Of a stretch of 64,000 nt of DNA, positions 8,385 through 18,396 are shown piece by piece. The stretch is from contig CP065001.1 in assembly GCA_016700155.1 (NCBI GenBank), positions 3,472,001 through 3,536,000 on the forward strand, written 5' to 3'. The notes below the pieces were generated by a model. The model saw nothing but the letters and a program-made list of their open reading frames with translations. It did no database searches and had not been told where the DNA came from. Each line of letters opens with the position of its first letter. Positions within the stretch are counted from its first letter, which is position 1. The translations under genes were made by a program, and so were the position numbers. The DNA comes from Ignavibacteriales bacterium. GTDB lineage: Bacteria > Bacteroidota > Ignavibacteria > Ignavibacteriales > Ignavibacteriaceae.

Positions 8385-9092
8385 ATGTTTGATGACCAAA
8401 TCCAAAATAATAAGCTTCAGATACTTGGAAAACTAACTGCAAGCCATGTACACGAAATCAGAAACCCTCTTTCAGCAATTCAATTGAATTTAGATTATCT
8501 AAAAATGCTCGGGTCAGAAATTCCATCCGACGCCCATACTTCAATCAATGATTGCAACGAAGCTCTGCAAAGGATTCAATCTTTAATAGAAATGCTTCTT
8601 GAATTTTCCCGTAAACCGAATGCCGAATTAAGTCAGGATTCTCTTAACCAGGTAACTTTAGATGCCATTGAGATAATGAAAGAGAATGCGCGGTTTAAGA
8701 ATGTCACTATTGAAAAAGACCTGGCGACCGATGTGGAAAATTTCAGGATACCAAAAAACAAAGTGCTTCAGGTTATGCTTAACCTCATCACCAACGGAAT
8801 TGATTCCTGTACAAAAGAAGGTAAGCTGAACATCAGAACATATAAACGTAATGATAATAAAAACTCTTTTATTTACTGGGAAGTTCAGGATAACGGTATC
8901 GGGATCAGCGAGGAAAACAAACAGAAAATATTTAAAGACTTTTTTACAAATAAAAAAAACGGTACAGGACTTGGCTTAAGTGTTTGCAGAATGCTGCTTG
9001 AAGAGTACAATGCCAAACTCGATTTTGAAAGTGAACTAAATAAAGGTTCCCGGTTCTTCATTAAATTCAACCATAACTCTACAGGACAATGA
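8385..9092 (+). CDS. Cytoplasmic histidine kinase without sensor domain (FlgS/NtrB-like)
   Basis: The 235-residue kinase has the phosphorylated His at about residue 23 in HEIRNPL, followed by the dimerisation helices and a HATPase domain with the N-box (LNLITNGIDSC), DNGIGIS and GTGLGLSV. There is almost no sequence before the His box, and no membrane segment or PAS/GAF domain, so signals must arrive by protein contact. It overlaps in function with the NtrC-type regulator starting 1 bp after its stop. In epsilonproteobacteria FlgS/FlgR is a similar pair that turns on sigma-54 flagellar genes; by analogy this pair may do so here. ATG 8385 is chosen; TTG 8376 is an in-frame alternative. Confidence 0.82.
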   Translation: MFDDQIQNNKLQILGKLTASHVHEIRNPLSAIQLNLDYLKMLGSEIPSDAHTSINDCNEALQRIQSLIEMLLEFSRKPNAELSQDSLNQVTLDAIEIMKENARFKNVTIEKDLATDVENFRIPKNKVLQVMLNLITNGIDSCTKEGKLNIRTYKRNDNKNSFIYWEVQDNGIGISEENKQKIFKDFFTNKKNGTGLGLSVCRMLLEEYNAKLDFESELNKGSRFFIKFNHNSTGQ

Positions 9093-9093
9093 A

Positions 9094-10491
9094 ATGAAAT
9101 TTAAAGTTCTAATTGTTGATGATGATGATCTTGTTTGTCTGTCTCTGAAAAAAGTGCTGCTAAAATTAGGTTATGATGTTGAAGTGTGTATGAAAGGTGA
9201 AGAAGCCGTTTCCACTGTTGAAGAATTTGAACCGGATGTGATTTTGCTCGACATATATCTTACAACTCACAATGGTCTTGATCTTCTTAAAGATTTTAAG
9301 AAAAAATTTTACCACATCCCCATCATAATGATTACAGGGTATTCCGATATTAAAATTGCGGTGAGCGCTATAAAATCAGGCGCATTTGATTTCCTGTTAA
9401 AGCCGATTGACCTTGAACACTTACAAATGGTGATCAGTCGTGCACTTGAAACATCCAGCCTAAAAACTGAGGTAGATAAACTTCACACATTATTAAAATC
9501 AGATGAACTTACACGTGAATTTTTCGGCAAGAGCAAAAAGATGCAGCGGCTTGTAGCATCAGTTGAAAAGCTTGCGCTTAGCAGTGATACGACAATTTTA
9601 ATCAGCGGTGAAAGCGGAACAGGAAAAGAAGTAATTGCAAAATATATTCATCAGAAAAGCCCAAGGAAGGATAGCACCTATATAGAAATTAACTGCGCAA
9701 CAATTCCAAAAGAACTTGCCGAAAGTGAATTGTTTGGACACGAACGCGGCGCATTCACAGGGGCAGCGCAAAAAACAAAACTCGGAAAATTTGAACTTGC
9801 AAACGGCGGAACCATACTGCTTGATGAAATCGGTGAACTATCAAAGGATCTGCAGGTAAAACTATTACGGGTTTTACAGGAAAGAAAATTCTACAGGCTT
9901 GGCGGTGAAAAAGAGATTTCGATTAATGTTAGAGTACTCGCGGCTACAAACAGGAATCTTGAAGAAGAAGTGAAGAGCGGTAATTTCCGGGAAGATTTAT
10001 TTTATCGTTTGAATGTCGCACAGGTTATCGTACCGCCATTAAGAGAAAGAAAAGAAGATATAGCACTGCTTGCATACTCTTTTCTAAAAGAGTTTTCTAT
10101 AAAATTCGGAAAAGTCGTAAAAGGGATTGACGCGGAAGCAATTTCAATCCTTGAGTCATATCCCTGGAAAGGTAATGTAAGAGAATTAAGAAATGTTATG
10201 GAACGCGCTGTTCTTCTGCTTGAAGATGATGAATTAAAAGCCGAGCATCTTTCTTCACTTGCGGAATCAGGTGCGTCTGCTGAAAAAGATGAGGATAAAT
10301 TTATACTTAAGATCCCATCAAAAGGTGTTCAGATTGATCTTGTGTTAAAATCACTGATCCAAAAAACTTTGAAAATAACTAACGGCAACCAGGTTAAGGC
10401 AGCTAAGATACTTGGACTTTCAAGATCTAAACTCCGCTACAGGATGGAACAACTTGGAATTGAAGTAACAAGAAATATTTTATCTGAGTAG
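9094..10491 (+). CDS. NtrC-type sigma-54-dependent response regulator (FlgR-like)
   Basis: The 465-residue protein has three domains in the usual order. The receiver (1-120) has the acidic DDDD near residue 10 and the phospho-acceptor Asp53 in LLDIYL. The AAA+ ATPase (about 143-370) has Walker A GESGTGKE, the sigma-54 contact loop GAFTGA near residue 220, Walker B-type ILLDEIGEL and the arginine-finger region ENVREL-like GNVRELRN. A Fis-type helix-turn-helix closes it (NGNQVKAAKILGLSRSKLRY). It activates sigma-54 RNA polymerase from enhancer sites. It forms a two-gene unit with the kinase at 8385; its position after the filament genes suggests flagellar control. Confidence 0.92.
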   Translation: MKFKVLIVDDDDLVCLSLKKVLLKLGYDVEVCMKGEEAVSTVEEFEPDVILLDIYLTTHNGLDLLKDFKKKFYHIPIIMITGYSDIKIAVSAIKSGAFDFLLKPIDLEHLQMVISRALETSSLKTEVDKLHTLLKSDELTREFFGKSKKMQRLVASVEKLALSSDTTILISGESGTGKEVIAKYIHQKSPRKDSTYIEINCATIPKELAESELFGHERGAFTGAAQKTKLGKFELANGGTILLDEIGELSKDLQVKLLRVLQERKFYRLGGEKEISINVRVLAATNRNLEEEVKSGNFREDLFYRLNVAQVIVPPLRERKEDIALLAYSFLKEFSIKFGKVVKGIDAEAISILESYPWKGNVRELRNVMERAVLLLEDDELKAEHLSSLAESGASAEKDEDKFILKIPSKGVQIDLVLKSLIQKTLKITNGNQVKAAKILGLSRSKLRYRMEQLGIEVTRNILSE

Positions 10492-10517
10492 TTTTTCGGA
10501 TATGATTTGCGGTTTAC

Positions 10518-13500
10518 TTAGTGATGCTGTTTAAATGATACTCTGAATGTACTTCCTTTGTGTTTTTCACTTTCTACACTTATAGTCGCATCATTTATAT
10601 CAACATATTTTTTTACCAGTGACAGCCCAAGCCCGTTTCCTTCAAACCTTCTTGTGTATCCCATTTCTTCCTGTGTAAACGGACTGAATAAATTCGGAAG
10701 ATATTCAGTTGAAATTCCAATGCCTGTATCTTTAACTTCAACACAAACACTATCACCTTTTTCATACAACTGAACATCAATCCTGCCGTGATTTGTATAT
10801 TTTATTGCGTTCTCCAGCAGGTTGTTAAAAATTTGCCCGATTGAATATGCATCGCCGAAAATTTTTCCATTATTAGTCCTCTTTTCATATACCAATTCAA
10901 TATCTTTTGCCCGAGCCCGGCTGTGAAATTCAAGAGAGATATTTTCAAGAACATCTTTATCAAGATTAATTATTTCTTTTCTTACTTTAAAGTTTCCGGT
11001 CTGTATTTCGGAAAGGTTTAAGATTAATTCTATAGTCCTGATTAATCTTTTCGAGCTGTTGTCAATTATTTTGAAACTTGATTCCATTCCAACCGGTAGT
11101 TTGGATTCAAATTCTTCTCTCACAAGTCCGATATATGTAAGTATATTATTCAGCGGCGTTCTTATTTCGTGCGACATTTGTGCGAGGAATTCTGATTTAA
11201 GTTTGTCTGCCCGTTCTGCAGATTCTTTAGCGCGAATAAGTTCTTCTTCAAATCTTTTCCGCTGTGTCACATCTTCTTTTATAGCCAGGTAGCTTGTTAT
11301 TATTCCGTCGTCATTAATAATTGGTGAGATTGATGCCTGTTCCCAATACAACTCGCCTGTTTTTTTCATATTAAGAAATTCACCATGCCATTCATTACCT
11401 GAACTTATAGTCTGCCACATTTGTTTATAGTCGGCTGCGGTTTTAAAATCAGATTTTAGAATCCTGGGATTTTTACCAGCCACTTCAGCAAAGCTGTATC
11501 CCGTTACTTCGCAAAACTTTGGGTTCACATATTCAATGTTACCATTCGTGTCAGTAATAATAATCGATGATGAACTCTGTTCAACTGCACGAGACAGTTT
11601 TCTTAATTCCAATTCAAAATCTTTCCTGTCGGTTATATCTCGTCTTGTTCCCCATACATGTGTAAGTTTATTTTCTGTTATAATTCCGGCAAGGTTATTA
11701 ATGATATGCCTTAACTTTCCTTTACTATCAAACTCGAGTGATTCATAGTCAGATACTCTGTAGCCGGATTCAATAAACTGCCTTATAAATCCCTCTTTCT
11801 GTTTCTCAGTCTGTTTAAGGAGTTTCTTTATCGGCGCACCTATTATACCTGCAGAACTACTACTTCCAAACATATTGGCATATACGTCATTACATTCCAT
11901 AAGGTATCCGTACTTAAGGATGTATTCAACCTGCATTTCAATTTCGGAATTTACCTGCATTGGCTTTTCAAGTGCGAAACACCAGATACCGTCTGTGCTT
12001 TGCTGAACGAAAGCTCTGTAACGGTCTTCACTTAATCTTAATGCTTCTTCTGAAAGTTTGCGCTGTGTTATATCCGAAAAAATAGTAGCAAAACCATAGT
12101 CACCCCAGGGAGCTACAGAAATTAACAGGTATTTCTTTAATGGTTCATAATAGGTTTCAAACTGGAATGATACCCCGGTTAATACTGTCGAACTGAATTC
12201 TTTAAGAAAAGGCGGGCTATCGATATTATAAACTTCTGTGGCAAGCCTTCCTGTAACCTGTTCTCTTTTTAGTCCAACAATTTTTTCATACTCGGGATTG
12301 ATGTCTACAAGTACGTAGTTAACAGGCATGTCGTTAGCATCTACAATTAAGTGATGAAGTGCAGCGCCTTCAGCCATATTTGTAAATAAAGAATGAAATC
12401 TTTTTTCACTTGTCTGTAGTGCATGATCAGCGACTTTCTTTTCTGTGATGTTCTCAACAGTTCCATCGTAAAATAATATTTGTCTGTTATTTCCATATAC
12501 TGCTTTCGCGCTTTCCCTGATCCAGATGTAAGTGCCGTCAACTCTCATCCATTGAGCTTCATGCCCGATGATCTGACCATGTTTTGCCATCTCTTTCCTG
12601 AACCACTGCCTGCTGTAGGTAGGTGCATATCCAAATTCTTTAAGATTATTCTGAGCCATTTCATCGAAAGAAACATATCCAAGCATTGCCACCAGCGCAG
12701 GATTTGCCATTAGAATACTTCCGTCCGGAGCCGAACGATAAATTCCGATCAACGTGTTTTCATAAAAAGTTTTGAATCTTTGTTCACTCTGTTCCAGTGC
12801 TTCAATAGTTAATTTTGATTGTGTGATGTCTTTTATTGTTCCCAACACAACTAATTCTTTTTCCGTCTGAAAAACTTTCACCTTTAAATTAACCGTAATC
12901 CCTTCTTTATTTTTTCTGATTAGTCTTACATCATATTTATCGGGTGCGGGTTTACCGGTGATCCTATTTTTATAGTTAGTATAAACCATGTTATAGTCAG
13001 GAGGCGAAACTACATCAGACAATCTTTTTCTGAGTAGTTGTTTACTGCTATAACCTAATAATTCTGTCACTGCTTTGTTGGCATATTCAATTTTACCATT
13101 TCTTGCTATGAATATTCCATCGCGCACAAGTTCAATAAGTTCATTGTACTTTGTTATTGTTTCATTCAAACGGAGATAAAGTTCTTTTGACTCAGTCAAT
13201 TCACGAATCTGCGCCCGGTATACTTCATCACCTAATTCCGGATGTTTAATTGAGATTGCATCTAAACTTATTTCAACCGGCTTTTCTTTTGAACTTATTA
13301 TGGTTAGTTCAGCATTTTCAATTCTGCCCTTTTTGTTAAGCACAGAAAGTATTTTCTCTGTAAAAATATTTTTTGATTCTTTAGCTAAGATCTTTGAAAA
13401 ATTCCTGTTCAACAGATCAGCTTTTTTATAACCGGACATTTTATAAAATGATTCGTTTGCAGTGAGGATTTTCCCCTTGCTGTCAATCATTATGAGATGT

Positions 13501-13952
13501 CCCGGCAGACCCGATTCAATCAGCTTAAAATAATTTTCATATTTTTCAATTTTGTTAGAAGCGTCATGTTTTTTAATTACTGATTTCAGAACAGAATCAA
13601 ATTCAATCTTTGAATATGGCTTGTAAATCACTTCAGCATCAAAGCCGGATTTTACTTTGGCGAAGAATCCGGGGTCGTGGTTCTCAAGAATAAAAATAAA
13701 GTTTGTATTAACCTTTTTTAATATTGATGCAGCAGTCTTATAAATACCTGATTCAGCTTTTGAGTTTATCGCAAATAAAATAACGGTGGGCTTAATACTT
13801 AAACCTGTTCTGATCGCATTACCGGGGGTAGAAAATGAAATCGCAGAAATTCCATTTCTCTTTATCAGGGGGATTAATTCACCAGGTTTTTTCCCTGATG
13901 AATGAACTATCAAAATATTTAAATTATTCTTCTTAACACGAACAGTTTTCAT
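10518..13952 (-). CDS. Multi-PAS histidine kinase with degenerate N-terminal receiver
   Basis: This 1144-residue kinase has no membrane segment. Residues about 10-130 look like a receiver fold that has lost its acidic pair and phospho-Asp (the beta-3 strand reads TVILFAINS) while keeping the Lys-Pro (YKPYS), so it is probably a non-phosphorylated binding module. About six PAS repeats follow (roughly 140-900), several with the S-box ending ITQ-K or ITDRK. The HisKA box MSHEIRTPLNN has its His near 927, and the HATPase domain contains NLLENAIKY, DTGIGIS and GNGLGLSLV. It is the last gene of a minus-strand signalling cluster and converges with the NtrC-type gene. The partner regulator is unknown; the stand-alone receiver at 17925 is a candidate. 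Confidence 0.88.
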   Translation of the reverse strand: MKTVRVKKNNLNILIVHSSGKKPGELIPLIKRNGISAISFSTPGNAIRTGLSIKPTVILFAINSKAESGIYKTAASILKKVNTNFIFILENHDPGFFAKVKSGFDAEVIYKPYSKIEFDSVLKSVIKKHDASNKIEKYENYFKLIESGLPGHLIMIDSKGKILTANESFYKMSGYKKADLLNRNFSKILAKESKNIFTEKILSVLNKKGRIENAELTIISSKEKPVEISLDAISIKHPELGDEVYRAQIRELTESKELYLRLNETITKYNELIELVRDGIFIARNGKIEYANKAVTELLGYSSKQLLRKRLSDVVSPPDYNMVYTNYKNRITGKPAPDKYDVRLIRKNKEGITVNLKVKVFQTEKELVVLGTIKDITQSKLTIEALEQSEQRFKTFYENTLIGIYRSAPDGSILMANPALVAMLGYVSFDEMAQNNLKEFGYAPTYSRQWFRKEMAKHGQIIGHEAQWMRVDGTYIWIRESAKAVYGNNRQILFYDGTVENITEKKVADHALQTSEKRFHSLFTNMAEGAALHHLIVDANDMPVNYVLVDINPEYEKIVGLKREQVTGRLATEVYNIDSPPFLKEFSSTVLTGVSFQFETYYEPLKKYLLISVAPWGDYGFATIFSDITQRKLSEEALRLSEDRYRAFVQQSTDGIWCFALEKPMQVNSEIEMQVEYILKYGYLMECNDVYANMFGSSSSAGIIGAPIKKLLKQTEKQKEGFIRQFIESGYRVSDYESLEFDSKGKLRHIINNLAGIITENKLTHVWGTRRDITDRKDFELELRKLSRAVEQSSSSIIITDTNGNIEYVNPKFCEVTGYSFAEVAGKNPRILKSDFKTAADYKQMWQTISSGNEWHGEFLNMKKTGELYWEQASISPIINDDGIITSYLAIKEDVTQRKRFEEELIRAKESAERADKLKSEFLAQMSHEIRTPLNNILTYIGLVREEFESKLPVGMESSFKIIDNSSKRLIRTIELILNLSEIQTGNFKVRKEIINLDKDVLENISLEFHSRARAKDIELVYEKRTNNGKIFGDAYSIGQIFNNLLENAIKYTNHGRIDVQLYEKGDSVCVEVKDTGIGISTEYLPNLFSPFTQEEMGYTRRFEGNGLGLSLVKKYVDINDATISVESEKHKGSTFRVSFKQHH

Positions 13953-14114
13953 CTGTGTGCGACTCCATCAACACAATATCAAAATAAATGTGAACTGCCT
14001 TAAAACTTCGTAGATTGATTGAGAATTAATTTAAGTGACATTTTTATCTTTTCAAAAAATAAAATAATAAATACACGATTTGATTATTCTTTGAAAAGAT
14101 TAATAAATCATATT

Positions 14115-17100
14115 CTACCTGAAATTCTTTTTATCATCCGGAAGAGTAAAAATAAACCTGGTTCCCCTGCCCGGTTCACTCTCAACATAAATTTCACCAT
14201 TGTGTTTGCGGACAAGGTCTTTACAGATTATAAGTCCCAACCCGCTGCCGCTTTCTCTGTCGGTCCCGGCGGTAGTAAACTGTTTGTCAATTCTGAATAG
14301 GAAATCAAAATGTTCTGCTTTAATACCAACACCGGTATCTTCCACAGAAACTTTTATTCGATTGTAATCCCGGATAGCAGTAATGGTTACACTGCCACCC
14401 GGTAAAGTAAACTTAATTGCGTTTGTGATAAGGTTCAGAAATATTGAGTTAAGCATATTGGTGTCGGCATAAACACTAATCTCTTCACTTACTTTGTTCT
14501 GCAGTTTTATTCTTTTGTTGTCCGCCATTCCCTGTAATAGATTGAATGCATAAGTGACTTCCTCATTTAAATTACAAACAGCGGGATGAAATTCCATTTT
14601 TCCTGTTTGTATTCTTGACCACTGCAGCAGCGTCTGCAAAAGATTGTAAAGGTTTTTGGTTGTGTTCTGTATATGACTCGTGAATGTTTTAATTTCTTCA
14701 GGAGTAAGATTTTCATATTCATCTTTCAAGACAGATGAGAATCCCAACAATCCCTGGAACGGACTTTTCAGGTCATGAGAAATAATGGAAAAGAATTTAT
14801 CTTTGGCAGCATTCAACTCTTTTAGTTCTTCAGAATATTTTCTGACAGCTTCTTCTGCGGCAATCCGCTCAGTAATATCGCGGCAGAATACAACTAGTCC
14901 CTGTCTTGACGGATAGATATTAAACTCAAAGTATTCACGTATTTCATCTTTGTGTGAATCAAAGACAATGTTAACAGGTTTTTGATTTAAGACAACTGCC
15001 TGTAAAGAAACTAGAATTCTGTTAGAATTTATTTTAGGAAAGATTTCTGTTACCGATTTCCCAAGAACATTTTCAGATTGAATGCCGGTTATTTTTTCAG
15101 CCGCGCTGTTCCAGTATGTATAACACAGATTACGGTCCAGTGCAAAAAACATGTCTGTAAAACTTTCAGCAAGTTCTTTATATCGTTCATTTGTCTCCTG
15201 CAATGAAAGTTCGACTTTCTTCCGCTGTGTTATGTCTGTAAAAACTGCAAAACTTCCCTGGTAAATTCCCGACAAATCAAAAAGCTGGCGGGGTGATACA
15301 AGAACGTAAATCTCTGAACCATCTTTTCTTTTTAAAATCTTTTCCTGTGTTTCAATTTGATTTGATGCCTGATCTGTTAATGCATTAAATCCGAATGAAT
15401 CAATATTAGCCCCAAGCAGTTCTTCTTCCGAAGCACCGATCATTTCACAATATCTTTGATTGACAAACTGGTACTTTCCTTTTACATCAACAATTGCAAG
15501 CCCTTCATTCATTGTCTTGACAAGTTCCCGGTACTTATATTCACTTGCTCTTAGTTCTGATGTTCTTTTAATTATTTCAGTTTCAAGTTTGGAGAAATAT
15601 TGTCTTTGTGCGGCGTATTTATAAAACGCGTAAGCAACACCTGCGGCAATAGCCATTAATAAAATTACAAACCAGGCCTGCCGATAAAACGGCTGGTTAA
15701 TTGTAATCTCAGCAGAACGGACTTCTTCACTCCATTCGCCATTTCCGTTTCTTGCCTGAACTCTTAACACGTATGTTCCAGGATTAAGATTTGTATAACG
15801 TGTAGGCAGCGGGCTGTTATCTCGAATCTCAATCCATTCTGTATCAAATGGTTCGAGCATTATCCTGAAATTAATTGATCGTTCATTTACAAACGAAACA
15901 CCGCGGAAATAGAAATACAAAGTATTATCACTGCTCGAAAGAGTTGATGGAATTCTTAATGGAAATCTTTCTTTTCCCTCAAGCTCAAAATAAAGAATCT
16001 GGGGATCAGGAATTTTTTCGGGGTAAGTATCATACTCTGACAAATAACACGATACACCCTCGTCAGTGCCTATCCAGACACGATTCAAATTAACAACTAA
16101 CACAGCGGCACGGTTTGTTTCGTTTCCGGCAAGACCATGATTTTTAGTGAATTGCCTTAGTATTTTGTTATCCCACTTATAAACTCCCTTGTTAGTTCCT
16201 ATCCAGTAATTTTTTTCACGATCCTGAGTAATAAAATATACCGGGCTTTTAATTTTATTTTTTAGTGGCTCGTATGGAAGCAGTGTGTCTCCGCTAAGTT
16301 CATACACTCCTTTGTAATTTCCGATAAGTATTTTACCTTCATCATTTTTGAAAGCAGAATAATGATTGTTGAGGTCATTATTTTTTTCAAAGAAAATAGT
16401 CTTAATTAACCTGGATTGATGAGGATCCAAAATCCTGATTCCGGGTCCAAGCAAATACAACAATCCGTTTATTTTTTCAATTTTTCTAATTGATGATTTT
16501 GCCTCAGGAATATTATGAACAGGTACCAGCCGGTTGCCGCTCAAAGTGAATAACCCGTTAGTTGACGCAATCCAGACTTTATCATTATCATCAACTGCAA
16601 TAGAGTTGAAGTTGATATTAAGATCAGATGAATACCACGTGATATTTTTAGACTTACTGATTTTTCCCAAACCGAATTGGGCAGAAATAAACCAGATATT
16701 TCCTTTAGAGTCTTTCGCCATATCACCTACACGGAAATGCATGTAAGAGGTTTTAAATTTATCGCGAAGATCAATTTTTTGAGTGCCGGTTTCCGAAAAG
16801 AATGTAAGCCCCATGTTATGACCGAAAACAAGTGTGGATGAATCAAGACTCGCAATGGAAGCAACTTCATCCTCAAGCAGCCCGGTGTTTTCATTGTAGT
16901 TGATGAAACGAAGCGTGCTGATTTTATCAACGCCGCGACCGTATGAGAACCAGATGTTTTCCTCCTTATCAATGAATACCGAATTTGCACCGGCACTGAT
17001 AAATCCGTTCTCACTGCCCAGTTGAACTAATTTGCCTGTATTCTCATCTATATAAAACTTGGCTGAACTATTCCCGAAATAAATTCTTCCTTTTTTATCC

Positions 17101-17876
17101 TGAATAAAAACAGGACGTTCATGAAAAGGTAACCATCTGAGACTAAGATCTTTTATCAAAGTAGTGAGTTTTGAATTTTGATACCGGGCAATTCTCCCTG
17201 CATCAAATATTAAGATTGCCCCATCTTCAGAAAAGAACAATGAATAAACACTGACGTTGTTTGTTTTCAAACTTGTATTGATTGAGTTATCAATCTCTGA
17301 ACCATTATAAACTGATATACCTTTTTTTGTACAGATATAGACTTTGCCGTTATGTTCAACCAGACTGTTCACATAAGGGTCAATCAATCCATCATCTGTA
17401 GTAAGTTTTTGCCAGCTTTTATTTTTAAAAACGAAAACACCGCTGCTGGTGCCGAGCACAGGCACAACCACACCATTCATCCTCACCGGTTGAAATGATG
17501 TAAGTACAAGAATTTTCTCTTTAGGGAAAGGAATAAATTTCCATTTTTTATTTGTATAGTAGGCAATCGTATCAAAAGGACTGAAAGGTACTGCCCAGAT
17601 TTTATCTTCAACATCACGCACAACACGGAAATATCTTTTAGCGCTTAGCCCATCAGAAGAATTATAGTTGATCCATTCCGCGCCATCGTACCGTGAAATT
17701 CCGGAGAGGGTGGCAAACCACATTCTCCCCTTATCATCCTGTGTAATATCATAAACCCCGTTATCCGGCAGCCCGTTTTCAACTGTATACTTCTGAACAT
17801 TAAAACTTTGTCCAGAAGTTTTTAGTACTAACAGGATAATTACCCCGATGGTCAACCGGAAGATTTTTGATAACAC
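14115..17876 (-). CDS. Regulator-propeller hybrid sensor (Reg_prop/Y_Y_Y/PAS histidine kinase)
   Basis: The 1253-residue protein starts with a signal peptide (about 1-22), then a periplasmic beta-propeller region (about 25-650) with Reg_prop blades such as DDKGRMWFATLSGISRYDG and EKNYWIGTNKGVYKWD. A Y_Y_Y domain (about 660-735, with YTNLNPGTYVLRVQARNG) leads to one membrane helix near 740-760 (WFVILLMAIAAGVAYAFY). The cytoplasmic part has two PAS domains, HisKA (SHDLKSPFQG, His near 1033) and HATPase. This front end is typical of Bacteroidota hybrid two-component systems that sense polysaccharide fragments. Unlike those it has no receiver and no AraC domain. It starts 48 bp after the stop of the receiver gene upstream. 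Confidence 0.92.
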   Translation of the reverse strand: MLSKIFRLTIGVIILLVLKTSGQSFNVQKYTVENGLPDNGVYDITQDDKGRMWFATLSGISRYDGAEWINYNSSDGLSAKRYFRVVRDVEDKIWAVPFSPFDTIAYYTNKKWKFIPFPKEKILVLTSFQPVRMNGVVVPVLGTSSGVFVFKNKSWQKLTTDDGLIDPYVNSLVEHNGKVYICTKKGISVYNGSEIDNSINTSLKTNNVSVYSLFFSEDGAILIFDAGRIARYQNSKLTTLIKDLSLRWLPFHERPVFIQDKKGRIYFGNSSAKFYIDENTGKLVQLGSENGFISAGANSVFIDKEENIWFSYGRGVDKISTLRFINYNENTGLLEDEVASIASLDSSTLVFGHNMGLTFFSETGTQKIDLRDKFKTSYMHFRVGDMAKDSKGNIWFISAQFGLGKISKSKNITWYSSDLNINFNSIAVDDNDKVWIASTNGLFTLSGNRLVPVHNIPEAKSSIRKIEKINGLLYLLGPGIRILDPHQSRLIKTIFFEKNNDLNNHYSAFKNDEGKILIGNYKGVYELSGDTLLPYEPLKNKIKSPVYFITQDREKNYWIGTNKGVYKWDNKILRQFTKNHGLAGNETNRAAVLVVNLNRVWIGTDEGVSCYLSEYDTYPEKIPDPQILYFELEGKERFPLRIPSTLSSSDNTLYFYFRGVSFVNERSINFRIMLEPFDTEWIEIRDNSPLPTRYTNLNPGTYVLRVQARNGNGEWSEEVRSAEITINQPFYRQAWFVILLMAIAAGVAYAFYKYAAQRQYFSKLETEIIKRTSELRASEYKYRELVKTMNEGLAIVDVKGKYQFVNQRYCEMIGASEEELLGANIDSFGFNALTDQASNQIETQEKILKRKDGSEIYVLVSPRQLFDLSGIYQGSFAVFTDITQRKKVELSLQETNERYKELAESFTDMFFALDRNLCYTYWNSAAEKITGIQSENVLGKSVTEIFPKINSNRILVSLQAVVLNQKPVNIVFDSHKDEIREYFEFNIYPSRQGLVVFCRDITERIAAEEAVRKYSEELKELNAAKDKFFSIISHDLKSPFQGLLGFSSVLKDEYENLTPEEIKTFTSHIQNTTKNLYNLLQTLLQWSRIQTGKMEFHPAVCNLNEEVTYAFNLLQGMADNKRIKLQNKVSEEISVYADTNMLNSIFLNLITNAIKFTLPGGSVTITAIRDYNRIKVSVEDTGVGIKAEHFDFLFRIDKQFTTAGTDRESGSGLGLIICKDLVRKHNGEIYVESEPGRGTRFIFTLPDDKKNFR

Positions 17877-17924
17877 GTTAGTTGTTTTTAGTTAGTTACA
17901 GGAATATTTAAATAACTGTTTTTT

Positions 17925-18365
17925 TCATCCAGGCATTTCGGCAGTATTCTCAACCTGAGGATTAGAATTTAAACCACCTGCCGATGTTTTTTCCGTATCA
18001 ATTTTTTTCATGAATAACTTAATCCTGTCAAATGTTGAACGGACTTCCATAGGCTTTAACATGTAGTCGGAAATTCCCAGTGAAAGCAGTTTAGCAATCA
18101 TTTCTTTATCACTAATAGCGGACAGGACAATTACCGGCAGATTTTTATAAGCCGGAGTTTTGCGAAGCATCTCAAGCAGTTCATCCCCGCTGATATCGGG
18201 CATGCAAATATCCATTAACATAAAATCAGGACGGAGTTTTTGCAGAACTTCAAGTGCCTTTTTTCCATTTTCAGCTTCGGTTACCTGGCATTGTAGTCTT
18301 CCTTCAAGAATCCTGCGAAGAAACAGTCTTATCGTCTGATCATCATCTACAATGAGAGCTTTCAT
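17925..18365 (-). CDS. Stand-alone receiver-domain response regulator
   Basis: The 146-residue protein is one receiver domain with acidic residues DDD at 7-9, phospho-acceptor Asp52 (LMDICMP), Ser near 102 and Lys in LKPMEV. A short Ser/Gly/Asn tail of about 20 residues follows and there is no DNA-binding domain. It therefore acts by protein contact or as a phosphotransfer step. It is flanked on the same strand by the kinase at 18397 (31-bp gap) and the propeller kinase at 14115 and may serve either or both. Confidence 0.9.
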   Translation of the reverse strand: MKALIVDDDQTIRLFLRRILEGRLQCQVTEAENGKKALEVLQKLRPDFMLMDICMPDISGDELLEMLRKTPAYKNLPVIVLSAISDKEMIAKLLSLGISDYMLKPMEVRSTFDRIKLFMKKIDTEKTSAGGLNSNPQVENTAEMPG

Positions 18366-18396
18366 TAAAATAATCCTTTCCGCAAAATAATATTAA

